This document shows, one piece after another, positions 33,432 through 42,342 of a stretch of DNA of 64,000 nt. A program made the translations under genes and the position numbers. Below the pieces are notes generated by a model. It did not search any database. It saw only the letters and a list, made by a program, of their open reading frames with translations, and had not been told where the DNA came from. This DNA is from GCA-2731375 sp964344935 (lineage in GTDB: Bacteria; Pseudomonadota; Alphaproteobacteria; GCA-2731375): positions 62,001 through 126,000 of the forward strand of contig CAYFPL010000011.1 of assembly GCA_964344935.1 (NCBI GenBank), given 5' to 3'. The first letter of the stretch is position 1. Each line of letters opens with the position of its first letter.

Positions 33432-34850
33432 ATGGCGCAGCCACTTAATGTCGATATCTGCGTTGTCGGCGCCGGTTCCGGGGGCCTGAGCGTTGCAGCC
33501 GGCGCCAGCCAGCTCGGTGTATCCGTGGCGTTGGTGGAACGGCATTTAATGGGGGGCGATTGCCTTAACTTCGGCTGCGTGCCGTCAAAAGCGCTGTTGG
33601 CGGCAGCCAAGGCGGCCCACAACATCGAAAATGCCAGCCGTTTTGGAATTTCCGGCGGGCCGGTCAACGTTGATCCGGCCGCCGTGCGCCATCATGTACG
33701 GAGTGTTATCGATTCGATCGCTCCACATGATTCCGTGGAGCGGTTCGAAGCCCTTGGCGTCAAAGTTTTTCAGGGATCGGCGCGGTTCACCGGAAGGCGG
33801 GAAATTCAGGTTGACGGGCAGTCTATTACAGCGCGCCGTTTCGTAATCGCCACCGGTTCATCCCCGATGGTGCCGCCATTGCCCGGATTAGATTCGGTGC
33901 CATATCTGACCAACGAAACCATATTCGACTATGACCAACCCATCGCACACCTGATCGTGGTCGGCGGCGGGCCCATCGGGGTTGAAATGGCACAGGCGCA
34001 TCGGCGGCTCGGTTCGACTGTCAGCGTCATCGAGATGGCTCGCCTGCTCCCCAACGACGACGGAGAACTGACCGTGGTTGTGCAGGATCGCCTGGCCCGC
34101 GAGGGCGTCGATATCCGGACTGGGGTGAAGGTCGAGGGGGTGGAAGCGGATAACGGCGGCGTGACGGTGCGGTTGGACAACGGCGAATTGGTCAATGGCA
34201 GCCATCTGCTGATCGCCGCGGGACGCAAGGCAAATGTGGACGGCCTGAACCTTGAAGCCGCCGGCATTGACTATACCCCCAAGGGCATCATCGTGGATGC
34301 AGGATTGCGGACGACGAACCGGAAGGTTTACGCCATTGGTGATGTAGCTGGTGGATTGCAGTTCACCCATGTGGCCGGACACCACGCCGGCATCGTGATC
34401 CGCAACGCCCTATTCCGTCTGCCCGCAAAGGCCAAGGGTATCGGCCAGGTGCCGTGGGTTACCTATACCGACCCGGAACTGGCTCATGTGGGCTTGGGGG
34501 AGGATGCCGCCAAATCCCAACACGGCGACATCAATATTTTGCGTTTTCCCTTTGCCGAGAATGACCGGGCCAGAGCGGAGCGCGATTCCGAGGGCATGAT
34601 CAAGGTGGTTACCGCTAAAAATGGCAAGGTGCTGGGGGCCTCGATCGTCGGTCCCCATGCGGGTGATTTGCTGCAGCCGTGGGTAATGGCGGTGAACCAG
34701 GGTCTGAAAATTGGCGCCATGGCCGGCGCCATCTGGCCCTATCCAACGTTTGGCGAAGTTGGTCACCGCGCCGCCGGCAGCTATTTCCTGCCCAAACTGT
34801 TTACAGACCGCACCCGCGCGATCGTCAGATTTCTCACCAAATTTGGCTAG
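33432..34850 (+). CDS. FAD-dependent pyridine nucleotide-disulfide oxidoreductase (MerA/Lpd-like)
   Basis: Flavoprotein of 472 residues related to mercuric reductase and dihydrolipoamide dehydrogenase. FAD motif VVGAGSGGLSVA near residue 11, redox-active cysteines Cys44 and Cys49 in GGDCLNFGCVPSK, NAD(P) motif VVGGGPIGVEMA near residue 180, and the second FAD motif YAIGDVAGG. The C-terminal dimerisation domain ends without the HP-cysteine pair of true MerA. The usual His-Glu dyad reads GEVGHRAAGSYF rather than HPTxSE, so the reaction may differ from classical Lpd. Start ATG at 33432. Its stop shares CTAG with the convergent stop of the phosphohexomutase. Confidence 0.9.
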   Translation: MAQPLNVDICVVGAGSGGLSVAAGASQLGVSVALVERHLMGGDCLNFGCVPSKALLAAAKAAHNIENASRFGISGGPVNVDPAAVRHHVRSVIDSIAPHDSVERFEALGVKVFQGSARFTGRREIQVDGQSITARRFVIATGSSPMVPPLPGLDSVPYLTNETIFDYDQPIAHLIVVGGGPIGVEMAQAHRRLGSTVSVIEMARLLPNDDGELTVVVQDRLAREGVDIRTGVKVEGVEADNGGVTVRLDNGELVNGSHLLIAAGRKANVDGLNLEAAGIDYTPKGIIVDAGLRTTNRKVYAIGDVAGGLQFTHVAGHHAGIVIRNALFRLPAKAKGIGQVPWVTYTDPELAHVGLGEDAAKSQHGDINILRFPFAENDRARAERDSEGMIKVVTAKNGKVLGASIVGPHAGDLLQPWVMAVNQGLKIGAMAGAIWPYPTFGEVGHRAAGSYFLPKLFTDRTRAIVRFLTKFG

Positions 34851-36232
34851 AAATTCGCTGGGGGCGCAACGCCACAGGGGGCCAGGGCGGCCGTGACGGC
34901 AGCCTTCAGACGGTCCAATCCGGCCTCATCCGCTGCCTCGCAACGGACCACAAGGGCCGGCTGTGTATTCGAAGCCCGTAGCAACCACCAACCATCGGGG
35001 GTCGAGACGCGGGCTCCGTCAACATCTGAGAATTCGGCACTATCTTGGCGCAGGGCTGTGACGACCTCGTTCACAACCTGGAATTTTCGCTCATCCGGGC
35101 AATCGAAACGGACCTCCGGCGTGTTGATCATTTGCGGCAGGCCATCCCGCAAAGCCGCCACCGTTTCCCCCGATTTGGCGACGGTATCGAGAAATCGCAC
35201 CGCGACATAGAGGGCATCGTCAAAGCCATAGTACTTATCGGCGAAAAAGATATGCCCACTCATCTCGCCGGCCAGGGGTGATTTTGTTTCGGCCATCTTC
35301 TTTTTAATCAGGGAGTGGCCGCATTTGTACATTTCCGGTTTGCCGCCCAGGCGGGCGATCTCGTCGAACAGCACCTGGCTCGCCTTGACATCTGCGATAA
35401 TGGTGCTGCCGGGCAACGCCGCCAACACATCCCGAGACAGGATGGATAGCAACTGATCCCCCCACAGAATACGGCCCTGGCCGTCGACCACACCGATCCG
35501 GTCGCCATCACCGTCGAACGCGATGCCGAGGTCCAGGCTGTTTTCCATGACCGTCGCCTGTAACTGTTCCAGGTTTTCGGCCACAGTGGGGTCGGGGTGA
35601 TGGGCGGGAAAGGTACCATCCACGGTTTCGTTCAAGGAGATATGGCGGCCGGGCAGGCGCTCGATCAGGCCGGGCAAGATATCGCCAGCGGCCCCGTTGC
35701 CGCAGTCCCAAGCAATCGAAAGGACCTTGTCCGTCGAATAGGCGGCGGCCAGTTCGGCTAAATAGGCTTCCCGCACGTCATTGTCTTCAGCGCCGCCATG
35801 CCCCTCCGACCAGGCGCCTTTGCCGGCCAGTTGGCCCAGTTCCTGAACTTGATCTCCGAAAAACGGTTTGCCGCCCAGCATCATCTTGAAACCGTTGTAG
35901 TCGGAAGGGTTGTGCGATCCGGTGACCATGACACCCGCGTCCGCGCCAAGATGGAAGACAGAGAAATACAGCATTGGCGTCGGACCGCGGCCAATGCGTA
36001 GGACGTCCATGCCCGCATCGTTGAGGCCGCGGCACAGATGCTCGGCCATCTCGACTGAAGTCAGACGGCCGTCATAGCCGACGGCAACTCGGCTGCCGCC
36101 CTGGCCGGCCAGGATGGTGCCGAAGGAACGGCCAACCGCATAGGCATCGTCAGTGGAGAGGGTTTCTCCAACGATACCGCGTACATCGTATTCCCGCAGG
36201 ACGGACGGGTGGAATTGATGGCTCGCTATCAT
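34847..36232 (-). CDS. Phosphomannomutase/phosphoglucomutase
   Basis: Interconverts hexose 1- and 6-phosphates (alpha-D-phosphohexomutase family), feeding sugar-nucleotide synthesis. 461 residues, four domains. Phosphoserine loop TGSHNPSDYNG with Ser106, metal loop DGDGDRIGV, sugar-binding loop GEMSGHIFF, and C-terminal phosphate loop RASNTQPALVVR are all intact. It resembles the AlgC/ManB bifunctional type. It follows ugd by 16 bases in the galU-ugd-mutase set, which together would supply glucose 1-phosphate, UDP-glucose and UDP-glucuronate for cell-surface polysaccharide. Confidence 0.95.
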   Translation of the reverse strand: MIASHQFHPSVLREYDVRGIVGETLSTDDAYAVGRSFGTILAGQGGSRVAVGYDGRLTSVEMAEHLCRGLNDAGMDVLRIGRGPTPMLYFSVFHLGADAGVMVTGSHNPSDYNGFKMMLGGKPFFGDQVQELGQLAGKGAWSEGHGGAEDNDVREAYLAELAAAYSTDKVLSIAWDCGNGAAGDILPGLIERLPGRHISLNETVDGTFPAHHPDPTVAENLEQLQATVMENSLDLGIAFDGDGDRIGVVDGQGRILWGDQLLSILSRDVLAALPGSTIIADVKASQVLFDEIARLGGKPEMYKCGHSLIKKKMAETKSPLAGEMSGHIFFADKYYGFDDALYVAVRFLDTVAKSGETVAALRDGLPQMINTPEVRFDCPDERKFQVVNEVVTALRQDSAEFSDVDGARVSTPDGWWLLRASNTQPALVVRCEAADEAGLDRLKAAVTAALAPCGVAPPANF

Positions 36233-36248
36233 CGCAAACCAGCCCTAA

Positions 36249-37565
36249 TCACGGCCGGACAACGGGACGGCCGACGGAGACGTAAGTAAAACCTAGCCCC
36301 CGCATGTTTGCGGGGTCGTAGATGTTACGCATGTCGATCATCACCGGCGCATTCATCAATTCCTTCACCCTTGGCAGATCCAGGGCGCGAAAGGCGTTCC
36401 ATTCGGTGACGATCGCAAGGGCATCCGCGCCGGGCAAGGTATCGTAGGCGTCGTCGCAATACTCGACACCGTTGAGAAGCTTGGCAGCCTCGGCCATGCC
36501 CTCAGGATCGTAGGCGCGGACATGCGCACCGGCTTCCAATAGGGCGGGAATGATCTCCAAGCTAGGTGAATCGCGCATATCGTCCGTGTTGGGCTTGAAT
36601 GTCAGACCCAGCACAGCCACGGTTTTTCCTTCCAACGAGCCGCCGCATACGTCGATGACCTTTTGCGCCATGTCCCTCTTGCGCTGTTCGTTGACCGCTA
36701 CGGTCGCCCTGACGATCTCCAGCGGCAGGTCCAGACCCTCGGCCGTGCGCAACAGGGCGAGGGTATCCTTTGGGAAGCAGGAGCCGCCGTAACCGGGCCC
36801 TGCATGCAGAAATTTTGATCCGATGCGGCCGTCCAGTCCGATGCCGCGCGCGACATCCTGGACATTGGCGTCCACCTGCTCGCACAGGTTGGCGATTTCG
36901 TTGATAAAGGTGATCTTGGTGGCCAGGAAGGCATTGGCGGCGTATTTGATCAATTCCGCCGTCTGTCTTGCCGTGAACATCACCGGCGTTTCGTTCAGAT
37001 AGAGGGAACGGTAGAGCTCCCGCATGACCTCGCGGGCGCGTTCGCTCTCCGCCCCCACAACCACACGGTCAGGTCGCATGAAATCGCTGATCGCCGCGCC
37101 TTCTCGCAGGAACTCGGGGTTCGAAGCCACGTCGAATTCCGCATCCGGCCGGGCTTCGCTGATCACTTTGAAGACGTCCGCGCCGGTGCCCACGGGCACC
37201 GTCGATTTGGTGACGATCAAGGTGTATCCCTGCAGCGCGGCGGCAACCTCGCGCGCGGCATCAAATACATAGGTCAGATCAGCATGGCCATCGCCGCGGC
37301 GTGACGGCGTCCCGACGGCAATGAAGACGGCATCCGCGTCTGCCACCGGTTGCTTTATGTCGGTCGTGAAAGAGAGGCGTCCCGCAGCCACATTGCTTTC
37401 CACCAGTGTGTCCAAGCCCGGCTCAAATATGGGAATCTGGCCAGCCTGAAGCGCCTCAATCTTGGCGACGTCCTTATCGACGCAGGTCACGTTGTGGCCA
37501 AACTCAGAAAAACAGGCGCCCGAAACCAAGCCAACATAACCGGTGCCGATCATCGTGACATGCAT
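36249..37565 (-). CDS. ugd: UDP-glucose 6-dehydrogenase
   Basis: NAD-dependent enzyme that oxidises UDP-glucose twice to UDP-glucuronate. 438 residues. N-terminal Rossmann motif GTGYVGLVSGACFSEFGH, the linker with ANAFLATKITFINEIANLCE, the catalytic cysteine in GYGGSCFPKDT, and the C-terminal UDP-binding domain (LGLTFKPNTDDMRDSPS). It lies between galU (39 bases upstream) and the phosphohexomutase (16 bases downstream), all on the minus strand. Confidence 0.96.
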   Translation of the reverse strand: MHVTMIGTGYVGLVSGACFSEFGHNVTCVDKDVAKIEALQAGQIPIFEPGLDTLVESNVAAGRLSFTTDIKQPVADADAVFIAVGTPSRRGDGHADLTYVFDAAREVAAALQGYTLIVTKSTVPVGTGADVFKVISEARPDAEFDVASNPEFLREGAAISDFMRPDRVVVGAESERAREVMRELYRSLYLNETPVMFTARQTAELIKYAANAFLATKITFINEIANLCEQVDANVQDVARGIGLDGRIGSKFLHAGPGYGGSCFPKDTLALLRTAEGLDLPLEIVRATVAVNEQRKRDMAQKVIDVCGGSLEGKTVAVLGLTFKPNTDDMRDSPSLEIIPALLEAGAHVRAYDPEGMAEAAKLLNGVEYCDDAYDTLPGADALAIVTEWNAFRALDLPRVKELMNAPVMIDMRNIYDPANMRGLGFTYVSVGRPVVRP

Positions 37566-37604
37566 GCTCTAACCCGTACTGTTCTCTTCGTTTTGCCGCC
37601 GACC

Positions 37605-38477
37605 TTAGAGCGTCCCGGAAACGTCCGAGATGTATTCACTTAGGCCGGATCGAAGGTCATCCCGCGCCAACCCAAAGGCAATGGTGGCTTGAAGGAAGCC
37701 CAGTTTATCGCCGCAGTCGAAGCGCGTGCCTTCAAAACGCAGGCCGTGAAACGGCTTGTGTCCAATCATCTTTGCCATGGCGTCGGTCAATTGTATTTCC
37801 CCACCGGCGCCCCGTTCCTTTTTGCCCAGATGTTCAAACACCTCCGGCATCAGAATATAGCGGCCGATCACCGAAAGGGTCGACGGTGCCTCGTCAGGGT
37901 TGGGTTTCTCCACCAGGCCCTGTACTTCGGCCAAATGTCCGTCATCCTTACCGACATCGAGAATGCCGTATCGTGAGGTGTCCTCGCGCGGCACGTCCAT
38001 AACCGCGACCATATTGCCCTTCGTTGTCGAGGCCGCATCCGCCATCTGCTTCAGGCACGGCGTTTTGCCAAGAATAAGGTCGTCCGCCAGCAGTACCGCG
38101 AACGGTTCGTCGCCAACCAGATTTCGGGCGCACCAAACGGCGTGACCCAGGCCCATAGGTTCCTGTTGGCGGGTATAAGCAATCTGGCCGGCGGCGGGAA
38201 TGGCGGCCCGAAGAGCCTTAAGCTCGCTGGTCTTATCCCGGGCTGAAAGCAGGTCCTCCAACTCGTAGGAGTGATCGAAATGGTCTTCGATCGCCGTTTT
38301 GCCGCGGCCAGTAACGAATATGAACTGTTCGACTCCGGCGGCGGCGGCCTCTTCAACCGCATATTGGATCAGCGGTTTGTCCACGATGGGCAGCATTTCC
38401 TTCGGCAACGCCTTGGTCGCCGGAAGGAATCGGGTGCCCATCCCGCCTACGGGGAAAACTGCTTTGCGCACGCGCAT
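37605..38477 (-). CDS. galU: UTP-glucose-1-phosphate uridylyltransferase GalU
   Basis: Makes UDP-glucose from UTP and glucose 1-phosphate. 290 residues. Nucleotide-binding loop FPVGGMGTRFLPATKALPKEM in outline with the catalytic arginine and lysine, then LVEKPNPDEAPS and the active-site region GGEIQLTDAM. First gene of the galU-ugd-mutase operon; the DnaJ-like gene upstream on the same strand is 84 bases away, so a promoter may lie between. Confidence 0.96.
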   Translation of the reverse strand: MRVRKAVFPVGGMGTRFLPATKALPKEMLPIVDKPLIQYAVEEAAAAGVEQFIFVTGRGKTAIEDHFDHSYELEDLLSARDKTSELKALRAAIPAAGQIAYTRQQEPMGLGHAVWCARNLVGDEPFAVLLADDLILGKTPCLKQMADAASTTKGNMVAVMDVPREDTSRYGILDVGKDDGHLAEVQGLVEKPNPDEAPSTLSVIGRYILMPEVFEHLGKKERGAGGEIQLTDAMAKMIGHKPFHGLRFEGTRFDCGDKLGFLQATIAFGLARDDLRSGLSEYISDVSGTL

Positions 38478-38561
38478 GCCCGCTCCGCCTATCCTATGGT
38501 CTCTGTTAAACCGATGGGAAGAGCTTCTGCCACGACATTAGCCCCAGCGCAAGGCGAAGGG

Positions 38562-39284
38562 TCACACCCCCAGCAACAAATCCTTGGCTTGGTTGATTTT
38601 TGCCGCCAGGTACGAGGACCCGCCCTTGTCAGGGTGCAGTTTCAGCATCAGACGCTTATGCGCCTCGCGGATATCGCTGGCGGTGGCATTGGCATCAATA
38701 CCCAGCACCTCGCGTGCCTCCTCCAAGGTCATGCTGCCTCTATTGGGCGCGCCGGTCCCCTGACCGGCGTGGCTCTCGCCACCCTGCCATTGCCGCCAGT
38801 CGGGACCCTGGCTGCGGTCCAAGTAGGCTTCCAGCAATTGCGCTGCCTCGCTGTCGCTTCCCCGGCATTCGGCCAACAACTGCATGAGTTCGTCTTGACC
38901 CAGATCGCTCAAATCCTGGCCCGCGAAGGCGCCTTGCAATACTTCGCCGCGCATAGCGCCGCTTTCATGATCCAGTGTCATGCGCAAGTAGGTCGTCTCG
39001 ACATTGGAACTGCGCCCCTGTGATGATCCCGATCCGCCGCCGACGCGCGGTCCCAAACGGGGCAGGGCCCAGCGGCGGAGAAATGCGACCGCCATGAGCG
39101 CAAGTGGCAGACCAAGCGCGAACCGTCCCGTCAAAAGCAGAAATGCGGCCAGCGCCGCACAGATGCCGAAGCCGGAATAACGCAATATCTTGGCCAGGAT
39201 TCTCGGATCCGCGGTTAGCAGAACCCGGCCCATCAAACCCAACGCGGCCAGCAGGCAAACGCCTAGAATAAAGTAACCAATCAT
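38562..39284 (-). CDS. Membrane-anchored DnaJ-domain protein
   Basis: A 240-residue protein with two or three N-terminal helices (about residues 2-22 and 32-70), a flexible middle with Gly/Ser-rich residues, and a C-terminal J-domain of about 55 residues. The J-domain has LGIDANATASDIREAHKRL and the essential HPD motif in KLHPDKGGS, so it should stimulate an Hsp70 ATPase. The layout resembles DjlA/Tim14-like proteins of Alphaproteobacteria. Its start overlaps the stop of the VWA-like gene upstream (ATGA), so the two are translationally coupled. Confidence 0.88.
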   Translation of the reverse strand: MIGYFILGVCLLAALGLMGRVLLTADPRILAKILRYSGFGICAALAAFLLLTGRFALGLPLALMAVAFLRRWALPRLGPRVGGGSGSSQGRSSNVETTYLRMTLDHESGAMRGEVLQGAFAGQDLSDLGQDELMQLLAECRGSDSEAAQLLEAYLDRSQGPDWRQWQGGESHAGQGTGAPNRGSMTLEEAREVLGIDANATASDIREAHKRLMLKLHPDKGGSSYLAAKINQAKDLLLGV

Positions 39285-40000
39285 GAGGATTTGGCGCCTA
39301 CCTGGTGGGCGATCTGCAACACCGGCGCCGCCTTGCCCTTAGAATAATCCGAAAGTGCCTTGCGCCCGCCCGCAGCGTAGACCGCGACGGCGGCGAGAAG
39401 TTCCCGCAGCTGTTCCGCTGCCGAGGCATCGAACCGGCAATAGGCACCGCGGGTCAACGTGGCAATCTGTTTGAAGGCACGGGTCGCCGTGGGCTCGTTG
39501 CCTTCCTGAAACAGGAAACAGGGAACACCCAGCATTCCCAGTTCGCCGGCCACGGTACAGACCTGGTCCACATCCTCTTCAAGGCAATCGCCGACAAAGA
39601 CCAGAGCATTTATTTTGTGCTTTGCGGTTTCCCGCACGGCATAGCGGAGCACCCGCTCTACCTGCGTCTGTCCACCCAGGCAGCGCACCTTGGTCATGTA
39701 GGGGATCAGATCCGACGAGGTTGAGACCCAGGGCGTGGCCCTGAAATCCTTATAGCCCCGGTAATAGGTCAATTGCACATCCAGGCCGCCCAGAGTGGAT
39801 GTTTGAGCGAACATGTCCCCCTGGATCTGGCAGGCGGTATCCCAAGTTGGCTCGCGGCTTGCGGTCGCATCCATGGCGAACAACAGCCGGCCGCGCGTCT
39901 TTTCAACGTGGACGGACGGGGTCGCCGCCAGCTTGTTCAGAAATTCCTGAACTTCTGGATTGCCTTCCTGGGCCGATATGTCTCGTCGTTTAGGGGCCAT
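39281..40000 (-). CDS. VWA-like domain protein
   Basis: A 239-residue soluble protein with the fold outline of a von Willebrand factor A domain. The segment LLFAMDATASREPTWD (about residues 39-54) looks like a MIDAS (DxTxS) and NALVFVGDCLEED gives the second acidic element. The N-terminus is short and polar; there is no signal peptide. It is coupled by an ATGA overlap to the membrane-anchored J-domain protein, a pairing seen in Alphaproteobacteria. Binding of a protein partner through the metal site is expected, but the partner is not known. Confidence 0.78.
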   Translation of the reverse strand: MAPKRRDISAQEGNPEVQEFLNKLAATPSVHVEKTRGRLLFAMDATASREPTWDTACQIQGDMFAQTSTLGGLDVQLTYYRGYKDFRATPWVSTSSDLIPYMTKVRCLGGQTQVERVLRYAVRETAKHKINALVFVGDCLEEDVDQVCTVAGELGMLGVPCFLFQEGNEPTATRAFKQIATLTRGAYCRFDASAAEQLRELLAAVAVYAAGGRKALSDYSKGKAAPVLQIAHQVGAKSS

Positions 40001-40052
40001 CCCTTATTACATTGTATGCTGGCCCAACTTGTCCAGTGCCCCCGTGTTGGGT

Positions 40053-41039
40053 TCATTCGACGATGATTTTGGCATTCGGGTAGAAAGCGTGAAAGGCGAA
40101 GGCGAAATCCACCCGGTACAATTCATCGACCAGCTGGCCATTTTTGTTTCGGCGCTGCACAAGTACGTTGCCAACATCCCGGCCTTTCGCGATGAGCGAG
40201 GTGTCAAGGGCTGAATTCTGCCCTTTTTCCCACGTCAGGATCAGGCCATCCTCGGTCTCGATGCGTTCCTTGATCTGCAGATAGTCGACCGACCAGGCGC
40301 GATCGCCAACGGCCACGACACGGGCCAGGGGTGCGACAACGCCCGGCAGTTTGCCGCGATAAAGGAACGGCTCGTTGGCAGAATCATAGCCGCCATAGGG
40401 ATTGCGGCCGTAATTGCGCATATTGGGGTTGTTGGGCACCAGGACGTCACCCTTGGGTGCGCGGGCCCTGAATTTCGCGAATGATTCCAGTCGCGCCGGC
40501 AAAAAGCGTAGTTCGGTGCCCAACATCTCGCCGACGATGGCTTGCCCTGTAAATTGCTGCCACCAGCTCTCGCTTTGCCTGTCATACATCACCAAGTCGG
40601 AATGGCGCAGTTTGCCTGTGGTGCCGAAATCCAAAACTTTACCGCCCGCACGGCGGTCAAAGACCACGGCGGCGTTGCAAAGGGGGCAGAAGGTGACGGC
40701 CACGGGCACGCCGCCGACCTCGTCGTTGACGATTTCATGCCAGATCAAAATCGAAAGAGGATAGGCTCGGCTTTCGCCGTTGACGGTCAGCCCGACCACT
40801 GGTTCGGTCGGGGCGTAATCTTCCGCCACTGCAGCTTTGATGAATTTGGGACTGTCGATGGAGGGGATTTGGTCCTTGCGCACCCCACCCGACATGATTT
40901 CGCCAAACGGAACACTGTGTTTTGTGAAATCCGTTTTCGGCCATTCATACTCCCATTGGCGCGGCCCGGCTTGCGTCTGCCCGTAGATAAACAGACCAAC
41001 GATGGCGGCTACGGCTGCGAAACTCAGAGCGGTTCTCAT
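40053..41039 (-). CDS. DUF3179 family exported protein
   Basis: A 328-residue protein with an N-terminal signal or anchor (about residues 3-24, ending QTQAG). It fits DUF3179: VKDQIPSIDSPKF-like start region (here RKDQIPSIDSPKF), GLTVNGESRAYPLSIL, WHEIVNDEVGGVPVAVTFC, then PLCNAAVVFDRR, and WWQQFTGQAIVGE. Two cysteines in TFCPLCNAA are conserved in the family and could bind metal or form a disulfide. Function is unknown; the protein should be periplasmic. It is divergent from an FAD oxidoreductase gene 102 bases away. Confidence 0.88.
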   Translation of the reverse strand: MRTALSFAAVAAIVGLFIYGQTQAGPRQWEYEWPKTDFTKHSVPFGEIMSGGVRKDQIPSIDSPKFIKAAVAEDYAPTEPVVGLTVNGESRAYPLSILIWHEIVNDEVGGVPVAVTFCPLCNAAVVFDRRAGGKVLDFGTTGKLRHSDLVMYDRQSESWWQQFTGQAIVGEMLGTELRFLPARLESFAKFRARAPKGDVLVPNNPNMRNYGRNPYGGYDSANEPFLYRGKLPGVVAPLARVVAVGDRAWSVDYLQIKERIETEDGLILTWEKGQNSALDTSLIAKGRDVGNVLVQRRNKNGQLVDELYRVDFAFAFHAFYPNAKIIVE

Positions 41040-41141
41040 CGTCCTACCTCCAATTCGGTCTCTGCATGGTCAACAAGGCGGCGAAGGGATGCAAATCACA
41101 GCTGCTTGACCCGAAACACCGCGCAGGCCAAGTTGCCGCCA

Positions 41142-42278
41142 ATGGTTGAACGCGTGGATAGTATCGTGATTGGCGCCGGCGTTGTCGGACTGGCCGTCGC
41201 CAGGCAGTTGGCCATGGACGGCAGCGAGGTAATCGTCCTTGAGGCGGCGGAGCTGATCGGCAGCGAAACTTCGTCTCGTAACAGCGAAGTTATTCATGCC
41301 GGCATTTACTACGCAAAGGATAGTTTGAAGGCCAAGCATTGTGTGGCTGGCAAGCACAAACTGTATGACTATTGCGCCAGCCGTGGCGTGGAGCACAGGA
41401 ATTGCGGCAAGCTAATCGTGGCGACGGAGCCGGAAGAACTAGAAATCCTAGAAAGTATCAAGGCCAAGGCCGCGGCCAACGGCGTAGATGACCTCTATGA
41501 GATCAGTGCTGCTGAAGCCATGGCGCAGGAACCGGCTCTTTCATGCACCGGTGCCTTGGTGTCACCCTCCACCGGAATCATCGACAGCCATGGTCTGATG
41601 CTGGCCTATCAGGGCGAGGCCGAGGATCACGGTGCGATGATCGCGTTCCGCAGCCGCGCCCTGGGCGGCGAAGTGCTTTCTGACGGCATCGCGCTGCGCG
41701 TGAAGGATGGCGATGGCACGGAAATGACCCTTGCTTGCCGCCAATTAGTCAATGCGGCCGGCCTATTTGCCCAGCCCCTGGCCCGGCGTATCGATGGCCT
41801 GGATCTGTCTACCGTGCCGCCGCTCTATTACTGCAAGGGCAGCTATTTTTCCCTGGTTGGCCAGCAGCCGTTTTCCAGGCTGATCTATCCGGTTCCCGCC
41901 TCCGCTAGCCTCGGTGTGCATCTGACCATCGATCTGGGCGGCCAAGCCCGTTTTGGGCCGGATCAGGAATGGTTGGATGGTGAAGTGGATGAACTGGAAG
42001 CGGTTGTCGATTATCGTGTCGAACCCAGCCGCGCCGATGTGTTCTACGATGCGGTGCGCCGTTATTTTCCTGGGCTGCCGGAAAACTCGCTACAACCCGC
42101 CTATAGCGGCATGCGGCCGAAACTGCAGCAACCGGGCGGGGGAGTGGAGGACTTCGTCATTCAAGGGCCAGATGGCCATGGCGTCGCGGGTTTGATCAAC
42201 CTCTATGGCATTGAATCGCCGGGCTTGACCGCGTCCCTGTCCATTGCCGAGCAAGTCGCCGCAATGTTGTCGGATTGA
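41142..42278 (+). CDS. FAD-dependent oxidoreductase, L-2-hydroxyglutarate oxidase-like
   Basis: DAO-family flavoprotein of 378 residues. The FAD motif VIGAGVVGLAVARQLA is followed by GSETSSRNSEVIHAGIYY, which is highly characteristic of the LhgO/L2HGDH group that oxidises L-2-hydroxyglutarate to 2-oxoglutarate. Other markers are SLKAKHCVAGKHKLYDYC and GIIDSHGLMLAY. The C-terminus has RPKLQQPGGGVEDFVIQG and the closing GIESPGLTASLSIAE. I place the start at the ATG at 41142. Open frame upstream is antisense to DUF3179 and is rejected. No electron-transfer partner is adjacent. Confidence 0.88.
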   Translation: MVERVDSIVIGAGVVGLAVARQLAMDGSEVIVLEAAELIGSETSSRNSEVIHAGIYYAKDSLKAKHCVAGKHKLYDYCASRGVEHRNCGKLIVATEPEELEILESIKAKAAANGVDDLYEISAAEAMAQEPALSCTGALVSPSTGIIDSHGLMLAYQGEAEDHGAMIAFRSRALGGEVLSDGIALRVKDGDGTEMTLACRQLVNAAGLFAQPLARRIDGLDLSTVPPLYYCKGSYFSLVGQQPFSRLIYPVPASASLGVHLTIDLGGQARFGPDQEWLDGEVDELEAVVDYRVEPSRADVFYDAVRRYFPGLPENSLQPAYSGMRPKLQQPGGGVEDFVIQGPDGHGVAGLINLYGIESPGLTASLSIAEQVAAMLSD

Positions 42279-42342
42279 GGTTCGCTTGCGGCTTGCCCGA
42301 ACCTTGGGATAGGTTGCATCCGATTCAAACAAAGGGACGGCG

